From NCBI GenBank assembly GCA_035438985.1, contig DAORJK010000004.1:1-64000 (forward strand): a DNA stretch of 64,000 nt, read 5' to 3'. This DNA comes from UBA4408 sp002389785. GTDB lineage: Bacteria; Bacteroidota; Bacteroidia; UBA4408. Within the stretch, counting starts at the first letter, position 1, and each line of letters begins with the position of its first letter. Shown piece after piece: positions 18,101 through 24,448 of this stretch. Both the position numbers and the translations under genes were made by a program. The notes below the pieces were generated by a model. The model did no database searches and was not told the DNA's origin. It saw only the letters and a program-made list of their open reading frames with translations.

Positions 18101-18457
18101 ACCAGCAGCGCTAAAGTGGGCCTTATTGAGCGCAATGCCTTTGGATGTGCTAGCGATACAATTTGGTTAAACGTAGAGGTAGATTTGGCCATTTCAGTTG
18201 AAGAGCAAGAGGCTACTACTTTTAAACTAAGTCCGAACCCGGCCAGTCAGCAAATCACCCTTGAACGCAGCCTAGCAACAACCACCGAAAGTTTGGTAAT
18301 AGTAGATGCAGAAGGGCGTCCGGTACTAAACTTAAAATTTGAAGCAGGCAAACACAAGCTGAGCATAAGTATTGACCATTTGCCGGCAGGAATTTACTAT
18401 GTAAAAGGCCAATTGAACAGTACCAGCCGAGCAAAGTTCGGCATTGTGCGGCACTAG
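15170..18457 (+). CDS. Secreted YCF48/BNR-repeat propeller protein with type IX sorting tail
   Basis: A 1095-residue protein with a Sec signal peptide (about 1-24). Residues about 110-600 hold many YCF48/BNR-type repeats: each has a DxGxxW-type Asp box such as TTNNGTQWNAL, STDKGLTWNAL and TTDAGITWNAV, followed by a strand of the GYVVG type. Two or three Ig-like modules follow (CDSSSAVLTASGSTTYHWY repeated near 790 and 870). The tail (FKLSPNPASQQITLERS to the end) is a type A type IX secretion sorting domain. It is exported to the cell surface or medium; ligand or substrate is unknown. Confidence 0.88.
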   Translation: MKLNTIYLFLFCLLQSIALSVFSQNNFAVVAYGYTAYQPKEVFFGDTDEVYFVGSCNIRGSINNEITWNGYCYTPNDIYGGCSPAIANTFLVGRNGLITKNSACEIFGSWSFQTSGTTDTLFSVKFYDLNTGIIVGQNGKILRTTNNGTQWNALTSGTGSSLYNLAFKPDSTLLACGANGTILQSTDKGLTWNALNTGVTNALLDLDFPSNDTGYVVGMNGVMLKTTDAGITWNAVSTGITTKIRAVDFTTVNHGVMVGDDGVIRRTVDGGQNWITFPFSSFYDVFDVKFRNDSIGYLMVQFDAYKTIDGGINWYKLGPELRSVKYLNDTTLIAVGDDMVRKSTDGGFTWTSQHPGQAPNWYDCAFPTQDTGYICGTGGKILKTTDGAQSFVPQVTNAPASCYYFGIHFFDKNKGIAVGSQNTISKTSNGGQTWTTTSSSGSSFSYYDVFFVNSQVGWICGSGGAIRKSVDGGATFTSQTSGVNKFLWSIYFLSPQKGFACGESGTLLRTLDGGTTWVKLTTPSTATYFGIAFRDSLHGYVTIDGGYMLITSNGGNNWKLGDINFTGKSIAFRNSFTGYLVGDLDSRLYFDPMKSHNAYTTACKGGTGALKPVLASGISILPGNHFIYEIDTTGSDFQDAIFVSAIADTSAGYWYFNLPANISSGLHHARIRSTATSPIHHSITTTLEVYDDVKASITFRNDTLFSVYNPKYLYQWRKGFAIIPGANAYYYVPDSSGGNYSVTIQYGCCNNSLASIVLNSCAGALMQQPQVANNYVVICDSSSAVLTASGSTTYHWYNSDTSSVILDTTNTYTTPLLTERDTFYVASYNGLCESARVPVYVSFTNRPNPVYAVGDSVCKGKDAILLSTNAVALHWFADSSSTLELTYANAFLVPQLSANDTFYVSAFNYQCESKRTAVIVYAIDAPVAGVLLGDTAVSIGDTSVYTYVPAPGNTIQWILVGGQIIANSDSLTVQWDSTSSAKVGLIERNAFGCASDTIWLNVEVDLAISVEEQEATTFKLSPNPASQQITLERSLATTTESLVIVDAEGRPVLNLKFEAGKHKLSISIDHLPAGIYYVKGQLNSTSRAKFGIVRH

Positions 18458-18528
18458 GCTTAAATAGCGGCTTTTATACGAATTCAGAAAAAAATCCTGC
18501 AAGACTATTCATTTTCTAAATAAATTTT

Positions 18529-18536
18529 TACTTTTG
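18529..18536 (+). promoter_or_regulatory. -7 promoter element of tRNA-Gln
   Basis: TACTTTTG matches TAnnTTTG 20 bases before the tRNA. The tRNA-Asn gene at 59352 has the same octamer upstream, which supports both calls. Confidence 0.55.
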
Positions 18537-18556
18537 CAGCCCAATTAACCCAAAAC

Positions 18557-18629
18557 TGTCCGATGGTGTAACTGGCAACACGTCTGATTTTGGTTCAGAA
18601 GAGTCTAGGTTCGAAACCTAGTCGGACAA
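18557..18629 (+). tRNA. tRNA-Gln (anticodon TTG)
   Basis: All four arms fold. The acceptor stem TGTCCGA pairs with TCGGACA, the anticodon stem TCTGA/TCAGA holds the loop TTTTGGT, and the T stem CTAGG/CCTAG holds TTCGAAA. The anticodon TTG reads CAA. CCA is not encoded. The 3' end forms one side of a direct repeat whose other copy is at 51576-51609, so this gene is the probable integration target of the island. Confidence 0.95.
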
Positions 18630-18634
18630 CAAAA
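18617..18634 (+). repeat. Left attachment-site repeat (attL candidate) in the tRNA-Gln 3' end
   Basis: CCTAGTCGGACAACAAAA is 18 bases long. It covers the 3' T stem and acceptor strand of tRNA-Gln and recurs exactly, in the same orientation, at 51592-51609. Upstream similarity, at lower identity, extends to GAGTC. Confidence 0.75.
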
Positions 18635-18647
18635 AGGGTAGCCAACC

Positions 18648-18690
18648 CTAACAACAAGCCCCAAATTATGGGGCTTTGTTGTTTCATTTT
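18648..18690 (+). terminator. Terminator after tRNA-Gln
   Basis: ACAACAAGCCCC pairs with GGGGCTTTGTTGT around AAATTAT with one bulged base. A T-rich stretch follows. Confidence 0.75.
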
Positions 18691-18770
18691 ATTGACTTTA
18701 AAATTCTAAAGCCAAAATAATTTTAAAATATTCAGAATTAATTTTAGAAACCTTTCTTTTAAGTGAATTA

Positions 18771-19922
18771 CTAAATAGGTTTTTCGACCGAATATTTTTC
18801 GGGAGTTTTTTCAAGCTGCTTAATAAACTTAATCTTCCCATAATTGGTAATTCCAAACTCCATTAATATTCTATCGTTTTTTTGAAATTTTTTGAGCTTG
18901 GGTCTGTAACAAGTGTACTTGGTATAAAATTGCCATCGTGAAATGCTGTCATTTTTTGAACTTAAAATTAGACTCTCTTTCTCAATCTCATTTTTATTGT
19001 CAATGTAACTCGTGTTTTCCTGCTGAACTCTATCAATTTCTGCTGGGGTGAGGTTGTACATAAAATAGAAAGTGTCCACCTTGTTGGCGAAAAAGGAATG
19101 AGCTTCAGTATTTATTTTATTGTTACTGTTAAAATAGGAAGTTAGCATTGAATATACTTCGTCTTTACTCAAAGGTGATTTTTCATTTGATGAATTATTT
19201 GCCATTATTCCTTTAACAAAAAAGTAAACAACGAAAGCTAGTATTGAGATTCGAAATAGAAATCGTAAGAGTATTTTTCTTCGTTGGTTTTTCTTAGCCT
19301 TTTTGTATTGCTTACTTTCGGTTAAAATAGAATAATCAGGTAGGTTAAACGTATCCTTCATGAATCTTTTACGCTCCTCCGCTAATTCTTCGGGCGTTAG
19401 CTCTTTGGGCTTTTCTTTTTCTTTGTACTCGTTTTTAGAAAAATCAACTTTTGCACCTTTCGCATACTTTTTAAAAAACCAATTTGTTAGTGAATGGTAG
19501 GAATCAAAAACAGTTTCAATTGTTGATGATTTTATTATATCAATTTCATTGGAATCTGCGTCAATGTCATGAGCTGTTCTATTACACCATTTCTTAATAT
19601 TATCAAGGTGATGATCAATGTTTGAATCAATCTTTTTATTTGCTTTTAAATGAAAAATATAATCATTAAGCATCAATGGACGATTTTCATCAATTTTTCC
19701 ATTCTGAGTTTTTGAAGTAACAGTTATTCCCTCTTGTTTGCAGATATACTTTAGTATTTTCTCTGTGTTTTTTCGGATATCTAATAAAAATCCTGATTTC
19801 AAACTTTCTTTAGGAGCACTCAAATCGCTTGTCTTTTTCAACTCTTGATAAGTTAAGATTAGCTGATCCATTTTTTTTTGAATTGCTTCCAATTCATTCT
19901 TTAATGATTCGTCAATGCTCAT
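18771..19922 (-). CDS. DUF4145-like domain protein with one membrane segment
   Basis: A 383-residue protein. A coiled-coil start leads to an all-helical domain of about residues 45-160 ending in KKWCNRTAHDIDADSNEI; the NxxAH motif followed by a long helix is typical of DUF4145 and related HEPN-like domains of defence and restriction proteins. A charged linker precedes a single transmembrane helix (about 217-240), and a C-terminal domain of about 140 residues would lie outside the membrane. The frame opens at a TTG at 19928; the ATG at 19922 is preferred. It follows the WYL regulator by 22 bases, so they are probably co-transcribed. A membrane-tethered sensor or effector is possible; function unknown. 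Confidence 0.7.
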   Translation of the reverse strand: MSIDESLKNELEAIQKKMDQLILTYQELKKTSDLSAPKESLKSGFLLDIRKNTEKILKYICKQEGITVTSKTQNGKIDENRPLMLNDYIFHLKANKKIDSNIDHHLDNIKKWCNRTAHDIDADSNEIDIIKSSTIETVFDSYHSLTNWFFKKYAKGAKVDFSKNEYKEKEKPKELTPEELAEERKRFMKDTFNLPDYSILTESKQYKKAKKNQRRKILLRFLFRISILAFVVYFFVKGIMANNSSNEKSPLSKDEVYSMLTSYFNSNNKINTEAHSFFANKVDTFYFMYNLTPAEIDRVQQENTSYIDNKNEIEKESLILSSKNDSISRWQFYTKYTCYRPKLKKFQKNDRILMEFGITNYGKIKFIKQLEKTPEKYSVEKPI

Positions 19923-19944
19923 AAACAATTTATTTAAATTTCAA

Positions 19945-20937
19945 TTATCTAATTTTTTTCACCCTCTCCATGATTTCATTCTTAAAGGAAAGCGGTTCAA
20001 GTATTTCAATTTTTTCGCCGTGCGAAAGTAAAAGTGATTGTAATTCATAATTAGGCTTAACCTCAATAGAAATTACAACAGTGTCACTTTCCTTTTTCTT
20101 AATTTTTTGTGTGCCATGCAACGGCTTAGATTCAATATAAGGCCATAAATCTTTATCAATCTTTAACACAATCTTCTGCACTTCGCCTTGAACCGTTACT
20201 CCAATTACATCTTCAAAATATTCATCAAAATCTATCGTTTCATTTTTAATGTACTTAAGTCTGATATCCTTAATTTTTACAATCCTATCTAAGGCTAAAT
20301 TGCTGAGCCTTTTATTTGAATCATTCAAGCCAAAGCAAAACCAACGATTATTAAATTGTTTTAAATAATAAGGATGCAATACAACTTCGTATTCGTTCTT
20401 TTGCTTAAAATTTTTATATGTAACCTGAATTGCTTTTTCATGGTGGATGCTTTCAAACAATTTTCCAATATGCTTAACGGCGGTATAATCTCTATTTTCA
20501 TCAAAGCCAATTATTTTTTCGGCTCCCTTTTTTAAACTAAAACTGGATTCGAATTTCGCTACCACCTCGTCAACCCATTCGAATTGCGGCATACCTTTGA
20601 ATCTGCTTAAAATCATCAAAGCCTCTTTCATTTGAGCGGCTTCAGATTCATTTAATCCTTTATTGTTAATTGAAAATTTAGGGTCAACATAGCGATAGTA
20701 AACTTCCTTTCCTTCTTTTCCCTTATATAATTCAATACCCCATCCAGATTCACTTTCCATGAATTTAATATCCTCAAAAAGTTGTCGCCTTTTGATTCCA
20801 TCTGAATTTGAATCATTATTCCGTAAGGCTGTATTGCAGGCTTCCAGCAGGTCGTTAAAAAAATATTTTCTACCGGTATTTCTGAAACATTTATCTAATG
20901 CTAGATAACGAATCGTTGCTTGTTTGTTAGTTGCCAT
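19945..20937 (-). CDS. WYL-domain transcriptional regulator
   Basis: A 330-residue protein. The N-terminal winged helix covers about 1-75 (RYLALDKCFRNTGRKYFFNDLLEACN). The WYL domain lies at about 140-240 with KQFNNRWFCFGLNDSNKRLSNLALDRI, and a C-terminal WCX-like extension reaches the end (LLLSHGEKIEILEPLSF). WYL proteins of this layout (BrxR/CapW type) repress defence operons and are thought to bind nucleic-acid or nucleotide signals. A perfect GTGCAGA-TAC-TCTGCAC palindrome lies 9 bases upstream of its start, across its likely promoter, so it probably represses itself and perhaps the divergent operon at 21085. Confidence 0.9.
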   Translation of the reverse strand: MATNKQATIRYLALDKCFRNTGRKYFFNDLLEACNTALRNNDSNSDGIKRRQLFEDIKFMESESGWGIELYKGKEGKEVYYRYVDPKFSINNKGLNESEAAQMKEALMILSRFKGMPQFEWVDEVVAKFESSFSLKKGAEKIIGFDENRDYTAVKHIGKLFESIHHEKAIQVTYKNFKQKNEYEVVLHPYYLKQFNNRWFCFGLNDSNKRLSNLALDRIVKIKDIRLKYIKNETIDFDEYFEDVIGVTVQGEVQKIVLKIDKDLWPYIESKPLHGTQKIKKKESDTVVISIEVKPNYELQSLLLSHGEKIEILEPLSFKNEIMERVKKIR

Positions 20938-20945
20938 AGGAATGT

Positions 20946-20962
20946 GTGCAGATACTCTGCAC
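20946..20962. promoter_or_regulatory. Operator of the WYL regulator
   Basis: A perfect 7-base inverted repeat, GTGCAGA-TAC-TCTGCAC. It abuts the -7 element TACCTTAG (minus strand, 20962-20969), which has a TTG 21 bases further upstream (20991-20993). Binding here would cover the start of transcription. Confidence 0.7.
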
Positions 20963-20993
20963 TAAGGTATATAAAATTTGTATTCGATTACAA
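20962..20993 (-). promoter_or_regulatory. Promoter of the WYL regulator
   Basis: On the minus strand, a TTG at 20993-20991 is separated by 21 bases from TACCTTAG (20969-20962), seven of eight positions matching TA..TTTG-type spacing and sequence. The operator overlaps its downstream edge. Confidence 0.5.
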
Positions 20994-21031
20994 TTGAGGA
21001 AAATAACTCTTTCAGAAAATAAATTCTACGT

Positions 21032-21038
21032 GTGCAGA
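21032..21038 (+). promoter_or_regulatory. Third half-site of the WYL operator
   Basis: GTGCAGA recurs 79 bases from the palindrome and 47 bases before the divergent operon. It overlaps TACGTGTG, a weak -7-like match for that operon. Confidence 0.4.
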
Positions 21039-21084
21039 ATGGATGCATAAATCGATACTCCATTTGTAAAAGAAATAGAATAAA

Positions 21085-21276
21085 ATGGAAGACATGTTGG
21101 ATATAAGCCTTGAGTTTGCACTTACTCAATGTGATGAAAAAACGCTTGATTCTATTATTTCAGTTGAATTAAGTGCAAATGAAAAAAAAGAAATTATTAT
21201 GAAGCAAAATGAAGTTCAAAAACGAATAATTCTTCAAAAATTGGGATTTAACAAGGAGTTTTTAAAATCGATATAA
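21085..21276 (+). CDS. Small hypothetical protein
   Basis: A 63-residue acidic, helical protein with no recognisable family (ends KRIILQKLGFNKEFLKSI). It is the first gene of a four-gene plus-strand operon and lies 10 bases before the NYN gene. The length, operon position and divergent operator argue that it is real. Antitoxin or adaptor roles are possible but not supported by sequence. Confidence 0.6.
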   Translation: MEDMLDISLEFALTQCDEKTLDSIISVELSANEKKEIIMKQNEVQKRIILQKLGFNKEFLKSI

Positions 21277-21286
21277 AACTTAATAA

Positions 21287-21850
21287 ATGGAAAACTTAAA
21301 AATTGCTGTTCTCATTGATGGCGATAATGCAAATCATAAAAATATTGAAGCCACATTAGCCATGATTAAAGAACATGGAGAGTTATCAATAAAAAAGATT
21401 TATGGTGATTGGTCACAACCCCAACTATCTTGTTGGAAGTCCACAGTAAATAAAAATTCAATAAAAGCTGTGCAAACCTTTAACTATACTAAAGGGAAAA
21501 ACTCAACCGATACAGCGCTAATCATTGATGCAATGGACATACTTCACAGTGGAAAGATAAATGCCTTCTGCATTGTTTCTAGTGACTGTGATTTTACAGG
21601 ATTGGTGCATCGCATAAAGGAAGCGGGATTATTTACCATTGGATTAGGAAACACAAGTGCTTGCTCATCCTTTAAAGATGCTTGTGATCTGTTTTTAACT
21701 GAGCGCAAGCTTTTGGATACCGAACCTGAACCGGAAAAAAAAGCGCAATCTGATTTAAAAAAGCATTCAGAAATATTTAGACATACAACAAGGCCCTTAT
21801 TGGGAGTTAAGGTGCTTGGTAAAATTGACCTAGAGAAAATTAAAAAGTAA
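21287..21850 (+). CDS. NYN-domain (LabA-like) putative nuclease
   Basis: A 187-residue protein that is mostly a single NYN/PIN-like domain. The acidic residues expected for a metal-dependent RNase are present: IDGDNA (Asp11, Asp13), NSTDTALIIDAMD and VSSDCDF, with GLGNTSACSSFKDACDLF near the end of the domain. NYN proteins cut or bind RNA. A C-terminal basic tail of about 40 residues replaces the OST-HTH domains seen in larger relatives. It sits between a 63-residue gene and a nucleotide-kinase-like gene, each 10 bases away. Confidence 0.85.
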   Translation: MENLKIAVLIDGDNANHKNIEATLAMIKEHGELSIKKIYGDWSQPQLSCWKSTVNKNSIKAVQTFNYTKGKNSTDTALIIDAMDILHSGKINAFCIVSSDCDFTGLVHRIKEAGLFTIGLGNTSACSSFKDACDLFLTERKLLDTEPEPEKKAQSDLKKHSEIFRHTTRPLLGVKVLGKIDLEKIKK

Positions 21851-21860
21851 AAAACAATTT

Positions 21861-22427
21861 ATGAAGAAAATTCAAAATAGAGTTATAGCCCTTGAAGGCT
21901 TTGATGGATCAGGTAAAAGTACCATTGCTAAATGGATTGCAGAAAAATATGGATATGAGTTTCAAAAAAGTCCATCAGAAAATTTTGCAAACGAGAGAGA
22001 GGTTTTTGACATGCCCAACACCGGTATGAGAGAGCGACTTGCTTTTTATATGGGCGATTGTCTCAGATTGTCAATGTTGCTCAGAGAAGACCCTAAAAAA
22101 AAATATGTACTTGACAGATATTACTATTCTACAATTGCCTATCATGAAGCACGAAGAAAGGGAGTTACTTCTCAACTTAAAAAAATCTATCGAACTTTTT
22201 ATAAACCAGATTTAATAATACTTGTAAAATCCGATTTCGAAACAATTCAAAGGCGTATTAAGCTGAGGAAAGAAAAAGCGGCAAATGACTCGCTGTTTTT
22301 ATCAAAAAAGTTATTCAATAAAATATACGTCAATTACCAAAATATTATTGATACCCGATGCATTGTAATAGACAATAATGAGGATTTAAAACTAGTCTTT
22401 AAGAAAATTGACAAATTCTTGAAATGA
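21861..22427 (+). CDS. Thymidylate-kinase-like P-loop kinase
   Basis: A 188-residue P-loop kinase. Walker A GFDGSGKST is at 13-21, the DR motif LDRYYYSTIAYHEA is in place, and a Lys/Arg-rich lid lies at about 135-145 (RRIKLRKEK). The fold is that of dTMP kinase or deoxynucleoside kinases. The housekeeping tmk is usually over 200 residues and is not found in such a context, so a specialised nucleotide or nucleoside substrate is likely. Its stop overlaps the radical SAM start by 4 bases (ATGA), which indicates coupled translation. Confidence 0.82.
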   Translation: MKKIQNRVIALEGFDGSGKSTIAKWIAEKYGYEFQKSPSENFANEREVFDMPNTGMRERLAFYMGDCLRLSMLLREDPKKKYVLDRYYYSTIAYHEARRKGVTSQLKKIYRTFYKPDLIILVKSDFETIQRRIKLRKEKAANDSLFLSKKLFNKIYVNYQNIIDTRCIVIDNNEDLKLVFKKIDKFLK

Positions 22428-23668
22428 AGAAGGCGCTTATAGTTTCGTATAATATTATTCGCAAGGGTGAAGGACCAACCCCCCTGTCAATTGCCTCAAT
22501 TATTGCCTATTTAAAAAATGATGCTGAATATGGGGATAAGTTTGAAGTAGATCACGCCTCATTTAATCTTCTTGATGATAATCTGAATTTAAGTGATTTC
22601 AAGAATTGTTTTAGAAATATTCAAATTCATCAATATGAATTCATTGCTATTTCAGCATTTGTGTGGAATGAATATCTATTAAACTCGCTGATTCAGTATT
22701 TAAGAAACCAAGGATTTAGAAATAAAATTATTTTAGGAGGAAGCCAAATAACCTACGCAAATCAGCATCAACTTGAAAGTGAATACCCGCGTTGTGATAT
22801 TTTTATTTCAGGCTATGCGGAAAAAAGTTTCTTAGAAATTTTAAAAAATGAAACACCTGGAAAATCGTTTTACAACTCAACTCTTGATTTTGATTGCCTT
22901 CCATCTCCATATTTAAATCAAGAATTTCCCCTTGAAATTGGCCAAGAAATGATTCGTTGGGAAACTAAAAGAGGTTGTCCATACAAGTGTGCCTTTTGTG
23001 CGCACCGCAATCTGGAAAATGGACGAGTACATTATATGCCAAAAGACAAAGCCTTTGCTGAACTAGCACTTTTTAAAGAGAAAGATGTTAAAAGAATAAA
23101 TGTGCTTGACCCAATATTCAACATTGGCGCTAATTATTTGCCCATTTTAAAAGAGATAGATCGCTTGAATTTTACAAATGCACAATTTACTTTTCAATCT
23201 AAAATCGAATTATTAAATAAAAAAGATGGTCCTGAATTTTTAAATTTAATTGAGAAAACCAAAGGCCATTTGGAGTTTGGATTACAAACAGTTATTCCTG
23301 AAGAGTACGCAATTATTGACAGAGCGAACAATGTGAATCAAATTAAGGAACAACTTGAATTACTTAATCGAAGAAACATTTCTTATGAAGTTAGTTTAAT
23401 ATATGGTTTGCCAAATCAAACAGTGGATAGTTTTAAGGCCAGTATTGAGTTCGCTCAAAGTAAGGGCTGTAAAAAAATTACCGCTTGGCCCTTAATGCTA
23501 CTAAAAGGAACACCCTTATTTTCAGAAAAAGAGAAATGGAATCTTAAGGAGGAAGTGCTTGGAAATTTTAATATTCCGGTTGTTACTTCAAGCAATACTT
23601 TTAATAAAGATCAATGGTTAGCCATGCAGGATATAGCAGTTGGATTGATGAAAAATTCCAGAGTTTGA
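22424..23668 (+). CDS. B12-binding-type radical SAM enzyme
   Basis: A 414-residue enzyme. Residues 1-140 form a Rossmann-like B12-binding-type domain (FIAISAFVWN, IILGGSQITYAN and DIFISGYAEKSFLEI) that lacks the cobalamin-ligating DxHxxG motif. The radical SAM barrel follows with KRGCPYKCAFC (CxxxCxxC near 184-191) and later strands such as LDPIFNIG, EFGLQTV and EVSLIYGLPNQT. The family includes methyltransferases, cyclases and methylthiotransferases, so the reaction cannot be fixed. It is the last gene of the small-protein/NYN/kinase operon. It is not viperin, whose motif and length differ. Confidence 0.85.
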   Translation: MKKALIVSYNIIRKGEGPTPLSIASIIAYLKNDAEYGDKFEVDHASFNLLDDNLNLSDFKNCFRNIQIHQYEFIAISAFVWNEYLLNSLIQYLRNQGFRNKIILGGSQITYANQHQLESEYPRCDIFISGYAEKSFLEILKNETPGKSFYNSTLDFDCLPSPYLNQEFPLEIGQEMIRWETKRGCPYKCAFCAHRNLENGRVHYMPKDKAFAELALFKEKDVKRINVLDPIFNIGANYLPILKEIDRLNFTNAQFTFQSKIELLNKKDGPEFLNLIEKTKGHLEFGLQTVIPEEYAIIDRANNVNQIKEQLELLNRRNISYEVSLIYGLPNQTVDSFKASIEFAQSKGCKKITAWPLMLLKGTPLFSEKEKWNLKEEVLGNFNIPVVTSSNTFNKDQWLAMQDIAVGLMKNSRV

Positions 23669-23726
23669 GTATTTGTTATTTTTTATTTCATAATTTTCTT
23701 CAAAACATCGGTCATTTTTTTGACAC

Positions 23727-24305
23727 CTAAACTTTTTTCATTTCATGAATCCATTTTGAGTTTTTCAAATCAAATACACCAACTTCTTTGGTCAAAAATT
23801 CCTTTTTTAATATTAAAAGGTAATGCCCATTTTCATCTTCAACTGCGTCTTCTATATTGGATATAAGAAAATAACTTTTCGGTTCGTTATCATCTTTTTC
23901 ATAATAAGAACTATAGAAATAGATATATCTGTTTTTTAATTCCATTGTTTTCGAAAAATTATCAGAAACATGGTCAACTAAATAAAAACCATGCGAAAAC
24001 ACTTTAATAATTTCTCCTCGATATAAAATCAGTTCCCCATTTAGATCAATCCAATCCAAATAATTATGCCTATAATTTTCATAAGAAATTAATCTCCAAT
24101 CTTCATGATATTTGAAATGAAAATATAATCCTGGTTCTAAAATTATTTTACTAAGTTTAGCAGAATAAAGTCCAGAACTTTCGCCATCTTTAAGTTCAAA
24201 TACATAGGTTTCACAATTAGAATCAAGTAGAATAACATTCTCAATTTCATTGTCATATTTTGAATTTAACAGAGTCTCAATATCTGCTGTTTTCTTTGTT
24301 TCCAT
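23727..24305 (-). CDS. Hypothetical protein
   Basis: A 192-residue acidic protein rich in aromatic residues (GLYFHFKYHEDWRLISYENYRHNYLDW), with beta-strand patterning and no signal peptide or membrane segment. I do not recognise the family. It is convergent with the radical SAM gene and lies between two large clusters, 143 bases from the UvrD-like gene on the same strand. Confidence 0.6.
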   Translation of the reverse strand: METKKTADIETLLNSKYDNEIENVILLDSNCETYVFELKDGESSGLYSAKLSKIILEPGLYFHFKYHEDWRLISYENYRHNYLDWIDLNGELILYRGEIIKVFSHGFYLVDHVSDNFSKTMELKNRYIYFYSSYYEKDDNEPKSYFLISNIEDAVEDENGHYLLILKKEFLTKEVGVFDLKNSKWIHEMKKV

Positions 24306-24448
24306 GGGAAATAAGGTTAAAATTTAAAATGATAATCTAATAAAACAGTACATCTATAAACGCAACACTCCTTAGCCAAAATCTATTATGTATTTTAGGT
24401 TAAAGTTTTATTCATTTGAAAATCTTATACTATATTCATTCCTAGTAT

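Noticed and set aside
22424..23668. Prokaryotic viperin next to a nucleotide kinase
   Set aside because: The protein has a B12-binding-type N-terminal domain and the motif KRGCPYKCAFC near residue 184, not the viperin N-terminal layout.
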